A stretch of DNA of 64,000 nt from Frateuria_A sp035943815 (GCF_035943815.1 NZ_DASZBU010000014.1:186001-250000); one strand, 5' to 3'; positions 7,996 to 17,043 are shown, counted from the first letter of the stretch. Notes: a model not told the origin generated them from the letters alone. Program-made: numbers and translations.

Positions 7996-9021
7996 ATGCA
8001 CACCGAGGCACCCATGACCAGCCAACTGCTCGACCCCGGCTACGCCCTCACCCTGCGCCCGATGCGCTATCCGGCGTTCTACGAGATGTACCGCGCCGCC
8101 ATCCGCAACACCTGGACGGTGGACGAGGTCGACTTCGCGCCCGACCTCAACGACTTGAACGGCAAGATGAATCCGGCCGAGCGCCACCTGATCCAGCGCC
8201 TGGTCGCCTTCTTCGCCACCGGCGACACCATCGTGGCCAACAACCTGGTGCTCAACCTCTACCAGCACGTCAACGCACCCGAGGCGCGCATGTACCTCTC
8301 GCGCCAGCTGTACGAGGAAGCGCTGCATGTGCAGTTCTACCTGACCCTGCTGGATACCTACATCCCCGATCCCGGCGAGCGGCACAAGGCGTTCGCGGCG
8401 ATCGAGGCGATTCCCTCGATCCGCACCAAGGGCGAGTTTTGCTTCCGGTGGATCGACTCGATCCAGCACCTGCATCGCCTGGAGTCGCGCCAGCAGCGCC
8501 GGCAGTTCCTGCTCAACCTGATCTGCTTCGCCGCCTGCATCGAAGGGCTGTTCTTCTACGGCGCCTTCGCCTACGTCTACTACCTGCGTTCACGCGGGCT
8601 GTTGCACGGGCTGGCGTCGGGCACCAACTGGGTGTTCCGCGACGAGAGCGGCCACATGGCGTTTGCCTTCGAGGTCGTGCGCACGGTGCGCGCCGAGGAG
8701 CCGGAGCTGTTCGACGCGGAGCTGCGCGCGCAGGTCGAGCAGATGCTGGAGGAGGCGATCGCCTGCGAGACGCAGTTCGCGCAGGACGTGCTCTCCGGCG
8801 GCGTGGCGGGGCTCTCGGTCAAGGACATGCGCCAGTACCTCGAGTATTGTGCCGACCAGCGCCTGGCTCAGCTCGAGATGCCGAAGAAATACGGCGCCAC
8901 CAACCCGTTCGACTTCATGGACCTGCAGGACGTTCAGGAGCTGACCAACTTCTTCGAGCGGCGGGTCTCCGCCTACCAGGTCGGCGTGCAGGGCGAGGTG
9001 GCGTTCGACATGGCGTTCTGA
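7996..9021 (+). CDS. nrdB: Class I ribonucleoside-diphosphate reductase, beta (small) subunit
   Basis: The 341-residue radical-generating subunit of NrdAB keeps all di-iron ligands at the expected spacing: D77 (ATGDTI), E108 and H111 (YEEALH), E183 (CIEGLFF), and E217 and H220 (RDESGH). The radical tyrosine is present at Y115, four residues after H111, so this is a tyrosyl-radical enzyme rather than a tyrosine-less subclass. I chose the ATG at 7996, with AGAAGGA upstream; the earlier in-frame start at 7900 would translate the intergenic repeat. It completes the nrdA-orf-nrdB operon and should share the riboswitch and NrdR control, unless the repeat element in front of it separates expression. 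Confidence 0.95.
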   Translation: MHTEAPMTSQLLDPGYALTLRPMRYPAFYEMYRAAIRNTWTVDEVDFAPDLNDLNGKMNPAERHLIQRLVAFFATGDTIVANNLVLNLYQHVNAPEARMYLSRQLYEEALHVQFYLTLLDTYIPDPGERHKAFAAIEAIPSIRTKGEFCFRWIDSIQHLHRLESRQQRRQFLLNLICFAACIEGLFFYGAFAYVYYLRSRGLLHGLASGTNWVFRDESGHMAFAFEVVRTVRAEEPELFDAELRAQVEQMLEEAIACETQFAQDVLSGGVAGLSVKDMRQYLEYCADQRLAQLEMPKKYGATNPFDFMDLQDVQELTNFFERRVSAYQVGVQGEVAFDMAF

Positions 9022-9054
9022 GAGGCTGCGCCGTCACCCCGCCACGAGGCACCG

Positions 9055-9909
9055 ATGAGCCTGGCCGACGTCACCGTGCTGTTCGACGGTCCGCTGCTGC
9101 GGATCACCGGCATCGACTGCCGCCATCCGCGCGGCGGCTGCGGCTGCGAGCGGGGCGAGGAGCGTACGCACCTGGCGCTGTTGCGCCGCGGCGGCTTCGG
9201 CTACCACCTGCGCGGCGCCGTGCACGTGGGCGATCCGGCCACCGCGCTGCTCTACCGTGCCGGCGACAGCTATCGCATATCCCATCCGTTCGATGGCGGC
9301 GATGCCTGCACCTGTTTCGAGCCGGCGCCGGAACACGAGCAGGAGCTGTTCGGTCGACGCCTGCGCGGACACGGCGATGCTGCCCGCGCGATCACGCCCG
9401 CCGGGCAATACCGACATCGCGCGTTGCACGCGGCACTGGCGTGCGGCGAGGGCGACCGGTTGGTGATCGAGGAATCCGCTTCGGCGCTTTGCCAGGACAT
9501 CCTGCAAGGCGAGCCCGTCCTGGCGGCACCGCTCTCGGCCGCCGCGCGCCAGCTGGCGCGACGGGCCCAGGAAGCGCTGCTCGCCGACCCCGCCCAGGAT
9601 GCCGGCCTTGCCGTGCTGGCCGCGCGCGTCGGCTGCTCGCCGTTCCATCTGGCGCGCGTGTTCCGCCGTGCGCATGGCACGAGCCTGGCTGGCTACCGCA
9701 CGCGGCTGCGTCTGGCGATCGCGCTGGAGCGGCTGGCCCAGGGCGCGGACGATCTCGCCGCGCTCGCCTGCGAGCTGGGCTTCAGCCACCACAGCCATTT
9801 CGGTGCGGCGTTCCGTCGGCACGTGGGGCTCACGCCCGCTGCGGCGCGCGCGCGGCTGCGGCCGGACGCCCTGGCCAAGACGAACAGGCATTTGCGAGCA
9901 GGCATTTGA
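9055..9909 (+). CDS. AraC-family transcriptional regulator
   Basis: The 284-residue protein has an N-terminal ligand/cupin-like region of about 170 residues. The C-terminal AraC DNA-binding domain has two helix-turn-helix motifs: DAGLAVLAARVGCSPFHLAR for the first and LACELGFSHHSHFGAAFRR for the second, ending HVGLTPAAARA. The N-terminus contains the unusual cysteine-rich stretch DCRHPRGGCGC, which could bind a metal, though nothing proves this. It starts 34 bases after nrdB on the same strand and may be read through from it. The target is not evident; the next gene, for a secreted NTF2-like protein, is only a positional candidate. Confidence 0.85.
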   Translation: MSLADVTVLFDGPLLRITGIDCRHPRGGCGCERGEERTHLALLRRGGFGYHLRGAVHVGDPATALLYRAGDSYRISHPFDGGDACTCFEPAPEHEQELFGRRLRGHGDAARAITPAGQYRHRALHAALACGEGDRLVIEESASALCQDILQGEPVLAAPLSAAARQLARRAQEALLADPAQDAGLAVLAARVGCSPFHLARVFRRAHGTSLAGYRTRLRLAIALERLAQGADDLAALACELGFSHHSHFGAAFRRHVGLTPAAARARLRPDALAKTNRHLRAGI

Positions 9910-10000
9910 TAGCGCCGCCCGTGGCCGTCCGCTAGCGTTCCTGCGGCTCCGGAAAGTCCGGAGCGCCCGGCCCGACCGGGCCCGTTACCGGAGGATGCCC

Positions 10001-10450
10001 ATGAAGACCGTCCTAGCCCTGGCCGCCCTCGCGGTCGCCTTCCACGCCCGCGACGCCCGAGCTACCTCGGCCCACGCCATGCTGCCGCCGGCACTGGCCC
10101 AGGCCGTGGCCGCATTCGACCGTGCGCAGATGGATGGCGACGGCGGCGCGCTCGGGCGCCTGCTCGCCGACGACTACGTGCTTTTCAACAGCCGCGGCCT
10201 GGTCGAGGACAAAGCCGCCTTCATCCGCGACTACACCGCACCCGGCTCCTCGATGAAGCCGTTCACGGTGGAACAGGAACTCGTACGGCACTGGCCCGGC
10301 GGCGCCGTGCTCGGCGGCGTGGTCACGCTGCAGGGCACCAGCGAGGGCAAGCCGTACAAGGTGCGCCTGCGCTTTGCCGACATCTGGGCCAAGCGCGGCG
10401 GCCGCTGGCAGGTGATCTTCACCCAGGCGACCCGCGTGCCCGGCGGCTAG
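10001..10450 (+). CDS. Secreted NTF2-like (DUF4440-type) protein
   Basis: The 149-residue protein begins with a short signal peptide (MKTVLALAALAVAFHARDARA). The mature part has the NTF2/SnoaL-like pattern of a cone-shaped pocket fold: AAFDRAQMDGDGGALGRLLADDYVLF at the start, RFADIWAKRGGRWQVIFTQATRV at the end. DUF4440 proteins bind small ligands or act as accessory domains, and no catalytic residue can be assigned. The ATG at 10001 follows GGAG by six bases; another in-frame ATG lies at 9995. A second protein of the same general type is encoded at 16513-16986. Confidence 0.75.
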   Translation: MKTVLALAALAVAFHARDARATSAHAMLPPALAQAVAAFDRAQMDGDGGALGRLLADDYVLFNSRGLVEDKAAFIRDYTAPGSSMKPFTVEQELVRHWPGGAVLGGVVTLQGTSEGKPYKVRLRFADIWAKRGGRWQVIFTQATRVPGG

Positions 10451-10512
10451 GGCGCGAGAAAGACGGACTCCCATGGACCCGAACAGAGGCTGAAGCGAGC
10501 GTAAAGATTTCG

Positions 10513-10541
10513 TTGGGTTGTCATATTGCGGCCCCTACAAT
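10513..10541 (+). promoter_or_regulatory. Candidate promoter of the Oar-like receptor gene
   Basis: TTGGGT (10513-10518) and TACAAT (10536-10541) are 17 bases apart, with three and five matches to the sigma70 hexamers. It would give an untranslated leader of roughly 105 bases before the ATG at 10653. Confidence 0.35.
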
Positions 10542-10652
10542 ACGCAGGCTGCGCCCTTCTGGCGCCGTGCCCCGCCGTGCGGACTGCCTCCCCTTTGGGA
10601 GATGGCGCTGCCGTGGGCACAGAAACGTGTCCGTCACAACCTCGGGAACCCC

Positions 10653-13600
10653 ATGAACTCCATGATCCGCGCGCGCGTCCTTCCGCTTGCCATCGCCTCG
10701 CTGCTGGCAGTGGCCCCCGTGGCCGCCCAGAACATCACCACTTCGGGCGCGCTCGGCCGCGTACTCGATGCACAGGGCCAGCCGGTCGCCGGCGCCACCG
10801 TGACCATCGTGCACGAGCCTTCCGGCACCACCAAGACGGTGACCACCGACGCCGACGGCCGCTACGCGGCGCAGGGCCTGCGCGTGGGCGGCCCGTTCGC
10901 GATCAGCGTGAGCAAGGCGGGCCTGGCCGGCGCCGAGCAGGACAATGTCTACCTGCAGCTGGGCCAGCCATCCTCGATCAACCTCACGATGGGCGGCGCT
11001 GAAGCGGCCGCCAAGACGCTCGGCGCGGTGACCGTGTCGGCGTCGGCGCTGCAGCAGACCTTCTCGACCGAGAACAAGGGCCTGTCCACCACCATCTCGC
11101 AGCGCCAGCTGCAGGCCACGCCGCAGGGCAACCGCTCGATCGACGACGTGGCGCGCCTGGATCCGCGCATCACCGTGACCGACCAGGGCACCGGCGCGAT
11201 CTCCGCCGCGGGCATGAACAACCGCTACAACAACATCGCCGTGGACGGCGTGACCCAGGGCGACCCGTTCGGCCTGAACGCCAACGGCCTGCCCTACCAG
11301 AAGTCGCCGATCTCGCCCGAGACCATCGCCGAGTACAACATTTCGACCGCCAACTACGACACCTCCTCCGACGTGGTCGGCGCCGACGTCAACGCGGTCA
11401 CCAAGTCCGGCACCAACCAGTTCCACGGCTCGGTGTACTACGCCTACCGCAACGCCAACCACCTGGTCGGCGATGCCGGCTGGCTGTCCAGCAGCGACCC
11501 CGGCTACCGCTACAAGGGCTACCAGAAGGACGCCACCTACGGCTTCAACGTCGGCGGCCCGATCGTCAAGGACAAGCTGTTCTTCTTCGTCTCGGCCGAG
11601 CACGAGAAGACCACCGGCATCGGCGCGGACTCCGCCAACGGCCTGGACAACACGTTGGGCAACGGTCCTTCGACCAGCAACAAGGTCTCGCCGGGCGACC
11701 TGCAGAAGATCATCGACACGGCCAAGCAGCTGGGCCTCACCCCGGGCACGTTCGGCGGCTCGACCGGGTTGACCTACGACGACAAGCGCTACCTGGGCAA
11801 GATCGACTGGAACATCTCCAACAACCACCGCGCGAGCTTTACCTACCAGCGGACCAAAGAGCTGCTGCCGGCGGTGGGCGGCAACAGCCCCAGCAGCGTG
11901 GGCTTGACCTCCTACACCTATACCAAGGCGATCACCACCGACAACTACGTCGCGCACGTGTTCGACGATTGGACCGACAGCTTCTCCACCGAGGCCAAGG
12001 TCGGCTACCAGAAGTACCTGCAGGACACCACCGCGCCGTTCCAGCAGCCGGCGGTCAACGTGAACCTGTCGTCGACCGGCAAGGGCCCGTCGGTAAACCT
12101 GGGCGAAGAGCAGTACCGCCACTACAACCACATCGACACCAAGAAGCTCAGCGTCTTCCTTGCCGGCACCTACTACCTGGGTGACCACGCGATCAAGGGC
12201 GGCATCGACTACCAGCGCAACAAGATCAACAACCTGTTCGGCCAGTCCGAGTTCGGCGTGTACTCGTTCTGGGGCCTGGCCAACTTCGCCGCCGGCAACT
12301 ACAACCAGTACTCGCTGTACCACCCGGCGCCGGGCTACACGCTCAACGACATTGCCGGCAAGTGGACTTACAGCCAGGTCAGCCCGTTCCTGCAGGACAC
12401 CTGGCAGGTCAACGATGCGCTGTCGGTGCAGTACGGCGTGCGCATGGACATCCCGCACTCCAGCGACCGGCCGGTCTACAACGCCGCCTTCGCGCAGGCC
12501 TTCGGCTATCCGAACAACTACACGGTCGGCTCGTCCAACCGCGTGGTGGAGCCGCGCGTGTCGTTCAATTACTCGTTCGACACCCAGTACAAGACCCAGC
12601 TGCGCGGCGGCGCCGGCCTGTTCCAGACCAACCCGCCGACGGTGTGGATGACCAACCCGTTCCAGAACAACGGCGTCACCCTGCTCAACTACAAGTCGTT
12701 CAGCCCGGCGAGCGCGCCGTTCAGCCCCGACCCGTTCCACCAGAACATTCCGGCCGGCGGCGGCGCGGGCTCGATCGACACGATCGACAAGAACTTCCGC
12801 CTGCCGACCGTGTGGAAGATGAGCCTGGCGCTGGACCGCGAGCTGCCCTGGTGGGGCCTGGTGGGCTCGGCGGAGTACCAGCACATCAAGGTGCGTGACG
12901 GCATCCTCTACCAGGCGGTCAACTTCGGCGCGCCCACCGGCGTGCTGCCGGACGGCCGCGAGCAGTTCTGGAAGACCCCGGGCGAGGCGCCCACCTCGAA
13001 GGACGCCCTGGCCAACCAGAACCGCGCCTTCAGCACCGCCTCCACGCTGCTGACCAACACCAGCCGCGGCAAGTCCGACAGCCTGACCCTGGCGCTCAGC
13101 AAGCCGTTCTCCGACGAGTGGTTCGGCAACGTCAGCCTGACCTTCAACCACGCCACCGACGTCGACCCGGGCACCGACACCATCGCCTACAACGGCTACC
13201 AGCGGATCGCCCGCCTGAACCCCAATACCAACGTCGAGGCCACCTCCAACTACAACGTGGCCAAGGTGCTGAAGGCCTCGCTGACCTGGCAGCACGCGTT
13301 CTTCGGCGACTACAAGACGCAGGTGTCGGCGTTTTACAGCGGCCACACCGGCATGCCCTACACCTGGGTGTTCTCCAACGACGCCAACGGCGACAGCATC
13401 TCCGGTTGGGATCCGGTCTACATCCCGTCGGCGAACGATCCGAAGGTGGCCTACGCGCCGGGCACCAGCCAGCAGGTGATCGACCAGTTCCAGGCGTTCC
13501 TGGCCAACGACAAGTACCTCAAGGACCACCGCGGCCAGATCGCCGGCCGCAACGGCACGCACACCGCCTGGGTGAACGAGCTTGACATGAGCTTCTCGCA

Positions 13601-13898
13601 GGAAGTGCCCGGCATCTTCAAGGGCAACAAGGGCGAGCTGCGGCTGGACGTGTACAACTTCCTCAACCTGCTCAACAGCAACTGGGGCCAGCAGCGCAAT
13701 ACCGGCATCTACCCGACCCGCACGCTCGCCAGCTACGCCGGCGTGAATGCGCAGGGCCAGTACGTCTACACGCTGCCCACCGACAAGAACGGCAACTACC
13801 AGCCGCAGCAGCTGCAGACCTACGACGGCGGCTTCTACGACCCCAGCCGCGTGGTCTCCCGCTGGTCGGCGATGCTGACCCTGCGTTACTCGTTCTGA
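10653..13898 (+). CDS. Oar-like TonB-dependent outer-membrane receptor with carboxypeptidase-regulatory domain
   Basis: The 1081-residue protein begins with a signal peptide (cleavage likely after VAPVAAQ). Next comes a carboxypeptidase-D regulatory-like beta-sandwich at about 30-115 (SGALGRVLDAQGQPVAGATVTI), a plug domain with the Oar-type segment GMNNRYNNIAVDGVTQGDPF, and a long beta-barrel ending in the aromatic C-terminus LTLRYSF. This architecture is typical of the large Oar/OmpA-related TonB receptors expanded in Xanthomonadales, which import peptides or glycans or support adhesion; the substrate is unknown. I chose the ATG at 10653 because the signal peptide begins there. It is transcribed alone and ends at a strong terminator. 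Confidence 0.9.
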   Translation: MNSMIRARVLPLAIASLLAVAPVAAQNITTSGALGRVLDAQGQPVAGATVTIVHEPSGTTKTVTTDADGRYAAQGLRVGGPFAISVSKAGLAGAEQDNVYLQLGQPSSINLTMGGAEAAAKTLGAVTVSASALQQTFSTENKGLSTTISQRQLQATPQGNRSIDDVARLDPRITVTDQGTGAISAAGMNNRYNNIAVDGVTQGDPFGLNANGLPYQKSPISPETIAEYNISTANYDTSSDVVGADVNAVTKSGTNQFHGSVYYAYRNANHLVGDAGWLSSSDPGYRYKGYQKDATYGFNVGGPIVKDKLFFFVSAEHEKTTGIGADSANGLDNTLGNGPSTSNKVSPGDLQKIIDTAKQLGLTPGTFGGSTGLTYDDKRYLGKIDWNISNNHRASFTYQRTKELLPAVGGNSPSSVGLTSYTYTKAITTDNYVAHVFDDWTDSFSTEAKVGYQKYLQDTTAPFQQPAVNVNLSSTGKGPSVNLGEEQYRHYNHIDTKKLSVFLAGTYYLGDHAIKGGIDYQRNKINNLFGQSEFGVYSFWGLANFAAGNYNQYSLYHPAPGYTLNDIAGKWTYSQVSPFLQDTWQVNDALSVQYGVRMDIPHSSDRPVYNAAFAQAFGYPNNYTVGSSNRVVEPRVSFNYSFDTQYKTQLRGGAGLFQTNPPTVWMTNPFQNNGVTLLNYKSFSPASAPFSPDPFHQNIPAGGGAGSIDTIDKNFRLPTVWKMSLALDRELPWWGLVGSAEYQHIKVRDGILYQAVNFGAPTGVLPDGREQFWKTPGEAPTSKDALANQNRAFSTASTLLTNTSRGKSDSLTLALSKPFSDEWFGNVSLTFNHATDVDPGTDTIAYNGYQRIARLNPNTNVEATSNYNVAKVLKASLTWQHAFFGDYKTQVSAFYSGHTGMPYTWVFSNDANGDSISGWDPVYIPSANDPKVAYAPGTSQQVIDQFQAFLANDKYLKDHRGQIAGRNGTHTAWVNELDMSFSQEVPGIFKGNKGELRLDVYNFLNLLNSNWGQQRNTGIYPTRTLASYAGVNAQGQYVYTLPTDKNGNYQPQQLQTYDGGFYDPSRVVSRWSAMLTLRYSF

Positions 13899-13923
13899 TC
13901 CATCGGCTGCGGCCGGAACCACG

Positions 13924-13951
13924 ACGGGCGCCTTCGGGCGCCCGTTTTTTT
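13924..13951 (+). terminator. Rho-independent terminator
   Basis: A perfect 9-bp GC-rich stem (13924-13932 with 13937-13945) closed by a TTCG tetraloop is followed by seven T. It starts 26 bases after the receptor stop codon. Confidence 0.93.
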
Positions 13952-13973
13952 GCCCGACATGGCGCAAGCCCTA

Positions 13974-14018
13974 TTGACTACAGTTGTAGTCATAGCTAGC
14001 CTGACTACAACTGTAGTC
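13974..14018 (+). promoter_or_regulatory. Two BlaI-type operators over the blaI/M56 promoter
   Basis: GACTACAGTTGTAGTC (13976-13991) and its exact reverse complement GACTACAACTGTAGTC (14003-14018) lie 27 bases apart centre to centre. Each has perfect 7-bp arms around two central bases and contains the TACANNTGTA core bound by BlaI/MecI repressors. TTGACT (13974-13979) with TAGCCT (13997-14002) forms a weak promoter between and over the operators. Autorepression by the BlaI-type protein encoded 12 bases downstream is the straightforward reading. Confidence 0.85.
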
Positions 14019-14029
14019 AGGAGTCCGCC

Positions 14030-14416
14030 ATGCCACGCCCCACCATTGGCGACCAGGAACTCGCCCTGCTCCACTATCTGGCCGAACACGCCCCGGCCTC
14101 GGCCGGCGAAGTCGCCGCCGGCTTCGGCGAGGCGCGCGGTCTGGCCCGCTCGACCGTACTGACCATGATGGAGCGCCTGCGCGGCAAGGGTTACCTCAAG
14201 CGCCGCCAGGCCGGCGGGCTCTACCGCTACAGCCCCGCCACCGCGCCGGGCGAGGCGATGCGCCACGCGGTCGGCAGCTTCGTGGAGAAGACCCTGAGCG
14301 GCTCGGTGTCGCCGTTCGTCGCCTACCTGTCCGAGCGCGCGCAGGTCAGCGACGAGGAGCTGGCCGAGCTCGAGGCGTTGGTCGCCCAGCTGCAGTCGCG
14401 CCGCAAGGAGCCCTGA
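14030..14416 (+). CDS. BlaI/MecI/CopY-family transcriptional repressor
   Basis: The 128-residue winged-helix repressor matches the family along its length: ELALLHYLAEHAPASAGEVA, then the recognition region ARSTVLTMMERLRGKGYLKR, wing GLYRYSPA, and an acidic C-terminal dimerisation helix. BlaI proteins repress their own operon until the partner membrane peptidase triggers their cleavage. The start follows CAGGAG at good spacing and lies just downstream of two perfect operators. The next gene, one base after its stop, encodes the expected M56 partner. No beta-lactamase gene is in this window, so the controlled function may be something other than resistance. Confidence 0.92.
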   Translation: MPRPTIGDQELALLHYLAEHAPASAGEVAAGFGEARGLARSTVLTMMERLRGKGYLKRRQAGGLYRYSPATAPGEAMRHAVGSFVEKTLSGSVSPFVAYLSERAQVSDEELAELEALVAQLQSRRKEP

Positions 14417-14417
14417 T

Positions 14418-16370
14418 ATGGACACCCTGACCCACGCCGCCAGCGAAATGGTTCAGCGCCTGGCCTGGAGCTCGCTGCAGGCCTGTCTGCTGATCGCCGC
14501 GGTGGCGCTGCTGCTGCGCCTCATGCCGCGGCTGCCGGCGGCCACGCGCAGCGCGCTGTGGTGGCTGGTCGGACTGCAGCTGTTGCTCGGGTTGGCGTGG
14601 GCCCGCCCGCTGGCGCTGCCGCTGCTCGCGCCGCAGGCATCCGAGGCTCCCGCAGTCGTGTCCGCGCCGGCCCCGTTGCCACACTCGCCGGAAAACAGGC
14701 CGTCGCAGACCGTGCTGCCAGTCGCGCCGTCCCGCCCGGTAGTGCGCGACGCGGGCTCGATCCCTGCCTGGCCCTGGTTCGCGCTGGCCGCCTGGCTCGC
14801 CGGACTGGCCTGGCAGCTGCCCCGGCTCGGCCACCAATGGCGCCAGGCGCGTGCGCTGCACGCCACCGCCGAACCGTTGGCCGACACGGCGCTGCGCGAG
14901 CATTGCCAGCGCCAGGCGCGTGCACTGGGCCTGCGCCGCTGTCCGGAACTGCGCCAGTGCGCCGTGATTGCCTCGCCGCAGGTCGGCGGCTGGTGGCGGC
15001 CGGTGGTGCTGCTGCCCGCGCAGCAGGCGCTCGATGGAGCCGAATGGGAGCTGGCCGTGGCGCACGAGCTGGCACACCTGGCGCGGCGCGACCTGTGGCT
15101 GGGCCTGGTACCGGCGCTGGCGCAGCGGCTGTTTTTCTTCCATCCGGCGGTGCGCTGGGCGATGCGCGAGTACGCGCTCCATCGCGAGGCCGCCTGCGAT
15201 GCGCGCGTGATGCGCGACCACCCCATGGCCGTGCAGGCCTACGGCCGGCTGCTGCTACGGCTGGGCGTGTCCCACCCCCTCCACGCCGGCCTGGCCGGCG
15301 CTTCCCCCACGTTCGACAACCTCAAGAGGCGATTGCTCATGCTGCAGCAAAGCGTCAACGAATCGAACCCGCGCGCTCGCGGCTGGCTGCTGGTGGCCCT
15401 GGTCGCCATTGCCGGCGTGCTGCCGTACCGCGTTACCGCCAGCGAGGGCAACACCGAGGCCCAGACGGCTGCGTCGGTTGCCTCGGCGGCACCGGCCGCC
15501 TCGGCGGCACCGGCTGCACGCGCGGCACCTGCCGCACGTCCGTTGCCCGCCGCAGGCGCCTCGGCGACGCGGCCGGCGGGAGGCTATCTGCCGCCTCCGC
15601 CACCGCTCCCCCCACCTCCGCCGGCGGCGCCCCATGCGCCGCTGCCGCCGCCACCTCCACCGGCGGCACCCCACGCACCGCTGCCACCACCACCTCCGCC
15701 GCCCCTGCCCCACGTACGACTGGGTTTCCATACGACGCACAGCCACGTTTCCATCGACCGCGATGCGGCTGACGGGCTGGCCCTGTTCGACGGCGACGAT
15801 GCGATCGTCAACGGCAGCGACCACGACCTCGAACAGGCCCGCCGCCTGCATCGCGATGGCCGGCCGATGCTGTGGTTCCGCAAGGGCGACAAGGCCTACC
15901 TGGTGCGCGATCCGGCCACCATCCGAAGCGCCAAGGCGATCTACCAGTCGGTGACCGAGATGGCGAGCGCGCAGGGCCAGCTGGCCGGCCGGCAAGGCGA
16001 ACTGGCAGGACGCCAGGCGGGTCTGGCCGCCGAAGCAGCCGCCTACGCCCAAGAGCAGGCGCAGCTGGCCGGCGAGCTGGCCGGGCAGGCGGCGCAAGCC
16101 GGCGCCGATCCGGACGCCGCCGCGCAGATCCACGAGGCACGCCGGCGCGCACTGGAGCAGGCACAGATCGAAGCCCGCCGCGCGGCCAGCGAAAAATCGA
16201 CCACGGCGCAGCGCCAGGCGCTCGAAGCACAGCAGGCCGAACTGGAACGGCAGCAGCAGGCCCTCGCCCAGCGCCAGCAGCAGGTCGGCCACCAGGCCGA
16301 GCAGCAGATGCGCCAGTTGCTGGACCAGGCCGTCCGCAGCGGCAAGGCCCAGGCGGTCGACGCCGGCTGA
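14418..16370 (+). CDS. M56 (BlaR1-like) membrane metallopeptidase with proline-rich and coiled-coil tail
   Basis: The 650-residue partner of the BlaI-type repressor has three hydrophobic segments in the first 130 residues. A cytoplasmic zinc-peptidase domain follows, with AHELAHLARRD near residue 216 and the third ligand in HREAACD. A further membrane helix is at about 320-335 (GWLLVALVAIAGVLPY). Classical BlaR1 then has a penicillin-binding sensor domain, but here it is replaced by an Ala-rich linker, a repeat of polyproline runs spaced by AAPHAPL (about 395-430), a small domain (about 433-510) and a Gln/Ala/Glu-rich coiled coil to the end. The signal it senses is therefore unlikely to be a covalently bound beta-lactam. 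Confidence 0.88.
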   Translation: MDTLTHAASEMVQRLAWSSLQACLLIAAVALLLRLMPRLPAATRSALWWLVGLQLLLGLAWARPLALPLLAPQASEAPAVVSAPAPLPHSPENRPSQTVLPVAPSRPVVRDAGSIPAWPWFALAAWLAGLAWQLPRLGHQWRQARALHATAEPLADTALREHCQRQARALGLRRCPELRQCAVIASPQVGGWWRPVVLLPAQQALDGAEWELAVAHELAHLARRDLWLGLVPALAQRLFFFHPAVRWAMREYALHREAACDARVMRDHPMAVQAYGRLLLRLGVSHPLHAGLAGASPTFDNLKRRLLMLQQSVNESNPRARGWLLVALVAIAGVLPYRVTASEGNTEAQTAASVASAAPAASAAPAARAAPAARPLPAAGASATRPAGGYLPPPPPLPPPPPAAPHAPLPPPPPPAAPHAPLPPPPPPPLPHVRLGFHTTHSHVSIDRDAADGLALFDGDDAIVNGSDHDLEQARRLHRDGRPMLWFRKGDKAYLVRDPATIRSAKAIYQSVTEMASAQGQLAGRQGELAGRQAGLAAEAAAYAQEQAQLAGELAGQAAQAGADPDAAAQIHEARRRALEQAQIEARRAASEKSTTAQRQALEAQQAELERQQQALAQRQQQVGHQAEQQMRQLLDQAVRSGKAQAVDAG

Positions 16371-16512
16371 GCTCGCAGCCACACCCACGACAGGCCACTC
16401 GTCCCGGCCGCGGTGCCGCTCGTCGGCGCCGCGGTCGTGTTCGTCACCGCCCAAGCGACCGCAGGCCTCCGTCACGGCAGGATCCGGAGCACCTCGTCCA
16501 CCGGAACCGGCC

Positions 16513-16986
16513 ATGTCCTTTCGTTATCTTCGTTCCATGGTTTGTGCCCAGGCCTGCGGCCTGTTGCTGGTCTTGAGTTTCCATGCGCACGCCGCCGGCG
16601 CCGATGAGGGCGCGCACACCAAGGCCGCCGTGCTGGCGGTAGAAGGCCACTGGCTGCGGGCCGAGGGCACCGGCGACGTCGCCTGGCTCGCACAGATGCT
16701 GTCGCCGGCCTACCGCTCCGTCGGTGCCGACGGCCGCGTCCACGACCGCCACGCCATCGTTGAAGGCGCGCGCAAGAACCAGGGTTCGGACCGCGCCATG
16801 CGCGAGATCGACGCCTACCTCAAGACCCATCCCACGGATACCCGCGTGCTGCTGGACGGCGACCTGGCGATCGTCTCTTTCTACGACCCGGCGCCCGCAC
16901 CCGAGCGCCTGCGCTCGTCGGACGTGTTCGTCTATCGCGACGGCGGCTGGCATGCGATCTATTCGCAGCACAGCGCAATGAAATAG
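16513..16986 (+). CDS. Secreted NTF2-like (DUF4440-type) protein
   Basis: The 157-residue protein has an N-terminal signal peptide ending near SFHAHA. The mature domain follows the NTF2-like pattern: VLAVEGHWLRAEGTGDVAWL, then MLSPAYRSVGADGRVHDR, then SDVFVYRDGGWHAIYSQHS. It resembles the protein at 10001-10450 in size, export and fold type, but identity looks low, so recent duplication is unlikely. The function is unknown; such proteins often bind small organic ligands in the periplasm. It lies downstream of the M56 gene by 142 bases and could be part of the same transcript. It converges with the exoprotein gene. Confidence 0.72.
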   Translation: MSFRYLRSMVCAQACGLLLVLSFHAHAAGADEGAHTKAAVLAVEGHWLRAEGTGDVAWLAQMLSPAYRSVGADGRVHDRHAIVEGARKNQGSDRAMREIDAYLKTHPTDTRVLLDGDLAIVSFYDPAPAPERLRSSDVFVYRDGGWHAIYSQHSAMK

Positions 16987-17002
16987 GCCTGCCGGCCGGC
17001 CG

Positions 17003-17028
17003 CAAGGGCGCGGATCGCCGCGCCCTTG
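17003..17028. terminator. Stem-loop between convergent genes
   Basis: A perfect 11-bp stem (17003-17013 with 17018-17028) with an ATCG loop lies between two convergent genes. It has no T-tract on either side, so it may work as a bidirectional 3'-end structure rather than a classical terminator. Confidence 0.6.
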
Positions 17029-17043
17029 GTCGATGGCGGCCGT

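Noticed and set aside
10518..10541. TTGTCA with TACAAT as a promoter pair
   Set aside because: The spacer is only 12 bases; TTGGGT at 10513, with a 17-base spacer, is the better partner.
10521..13967. A 1148-codon minus-strand frame antisense to the Oar-like receptor
   Set aside because: It is a low-complexity V/G/R/A-rich shadow of a well-supported receptor gene.
15590..15715. Repetitive proline-rich coding stretch as a possible tandem-repeat locus
   Set aside because: It lies in frame within the M56 gene and encodes only two to three AAPHAPL-spaced polyproline units; reported as part of that protein.
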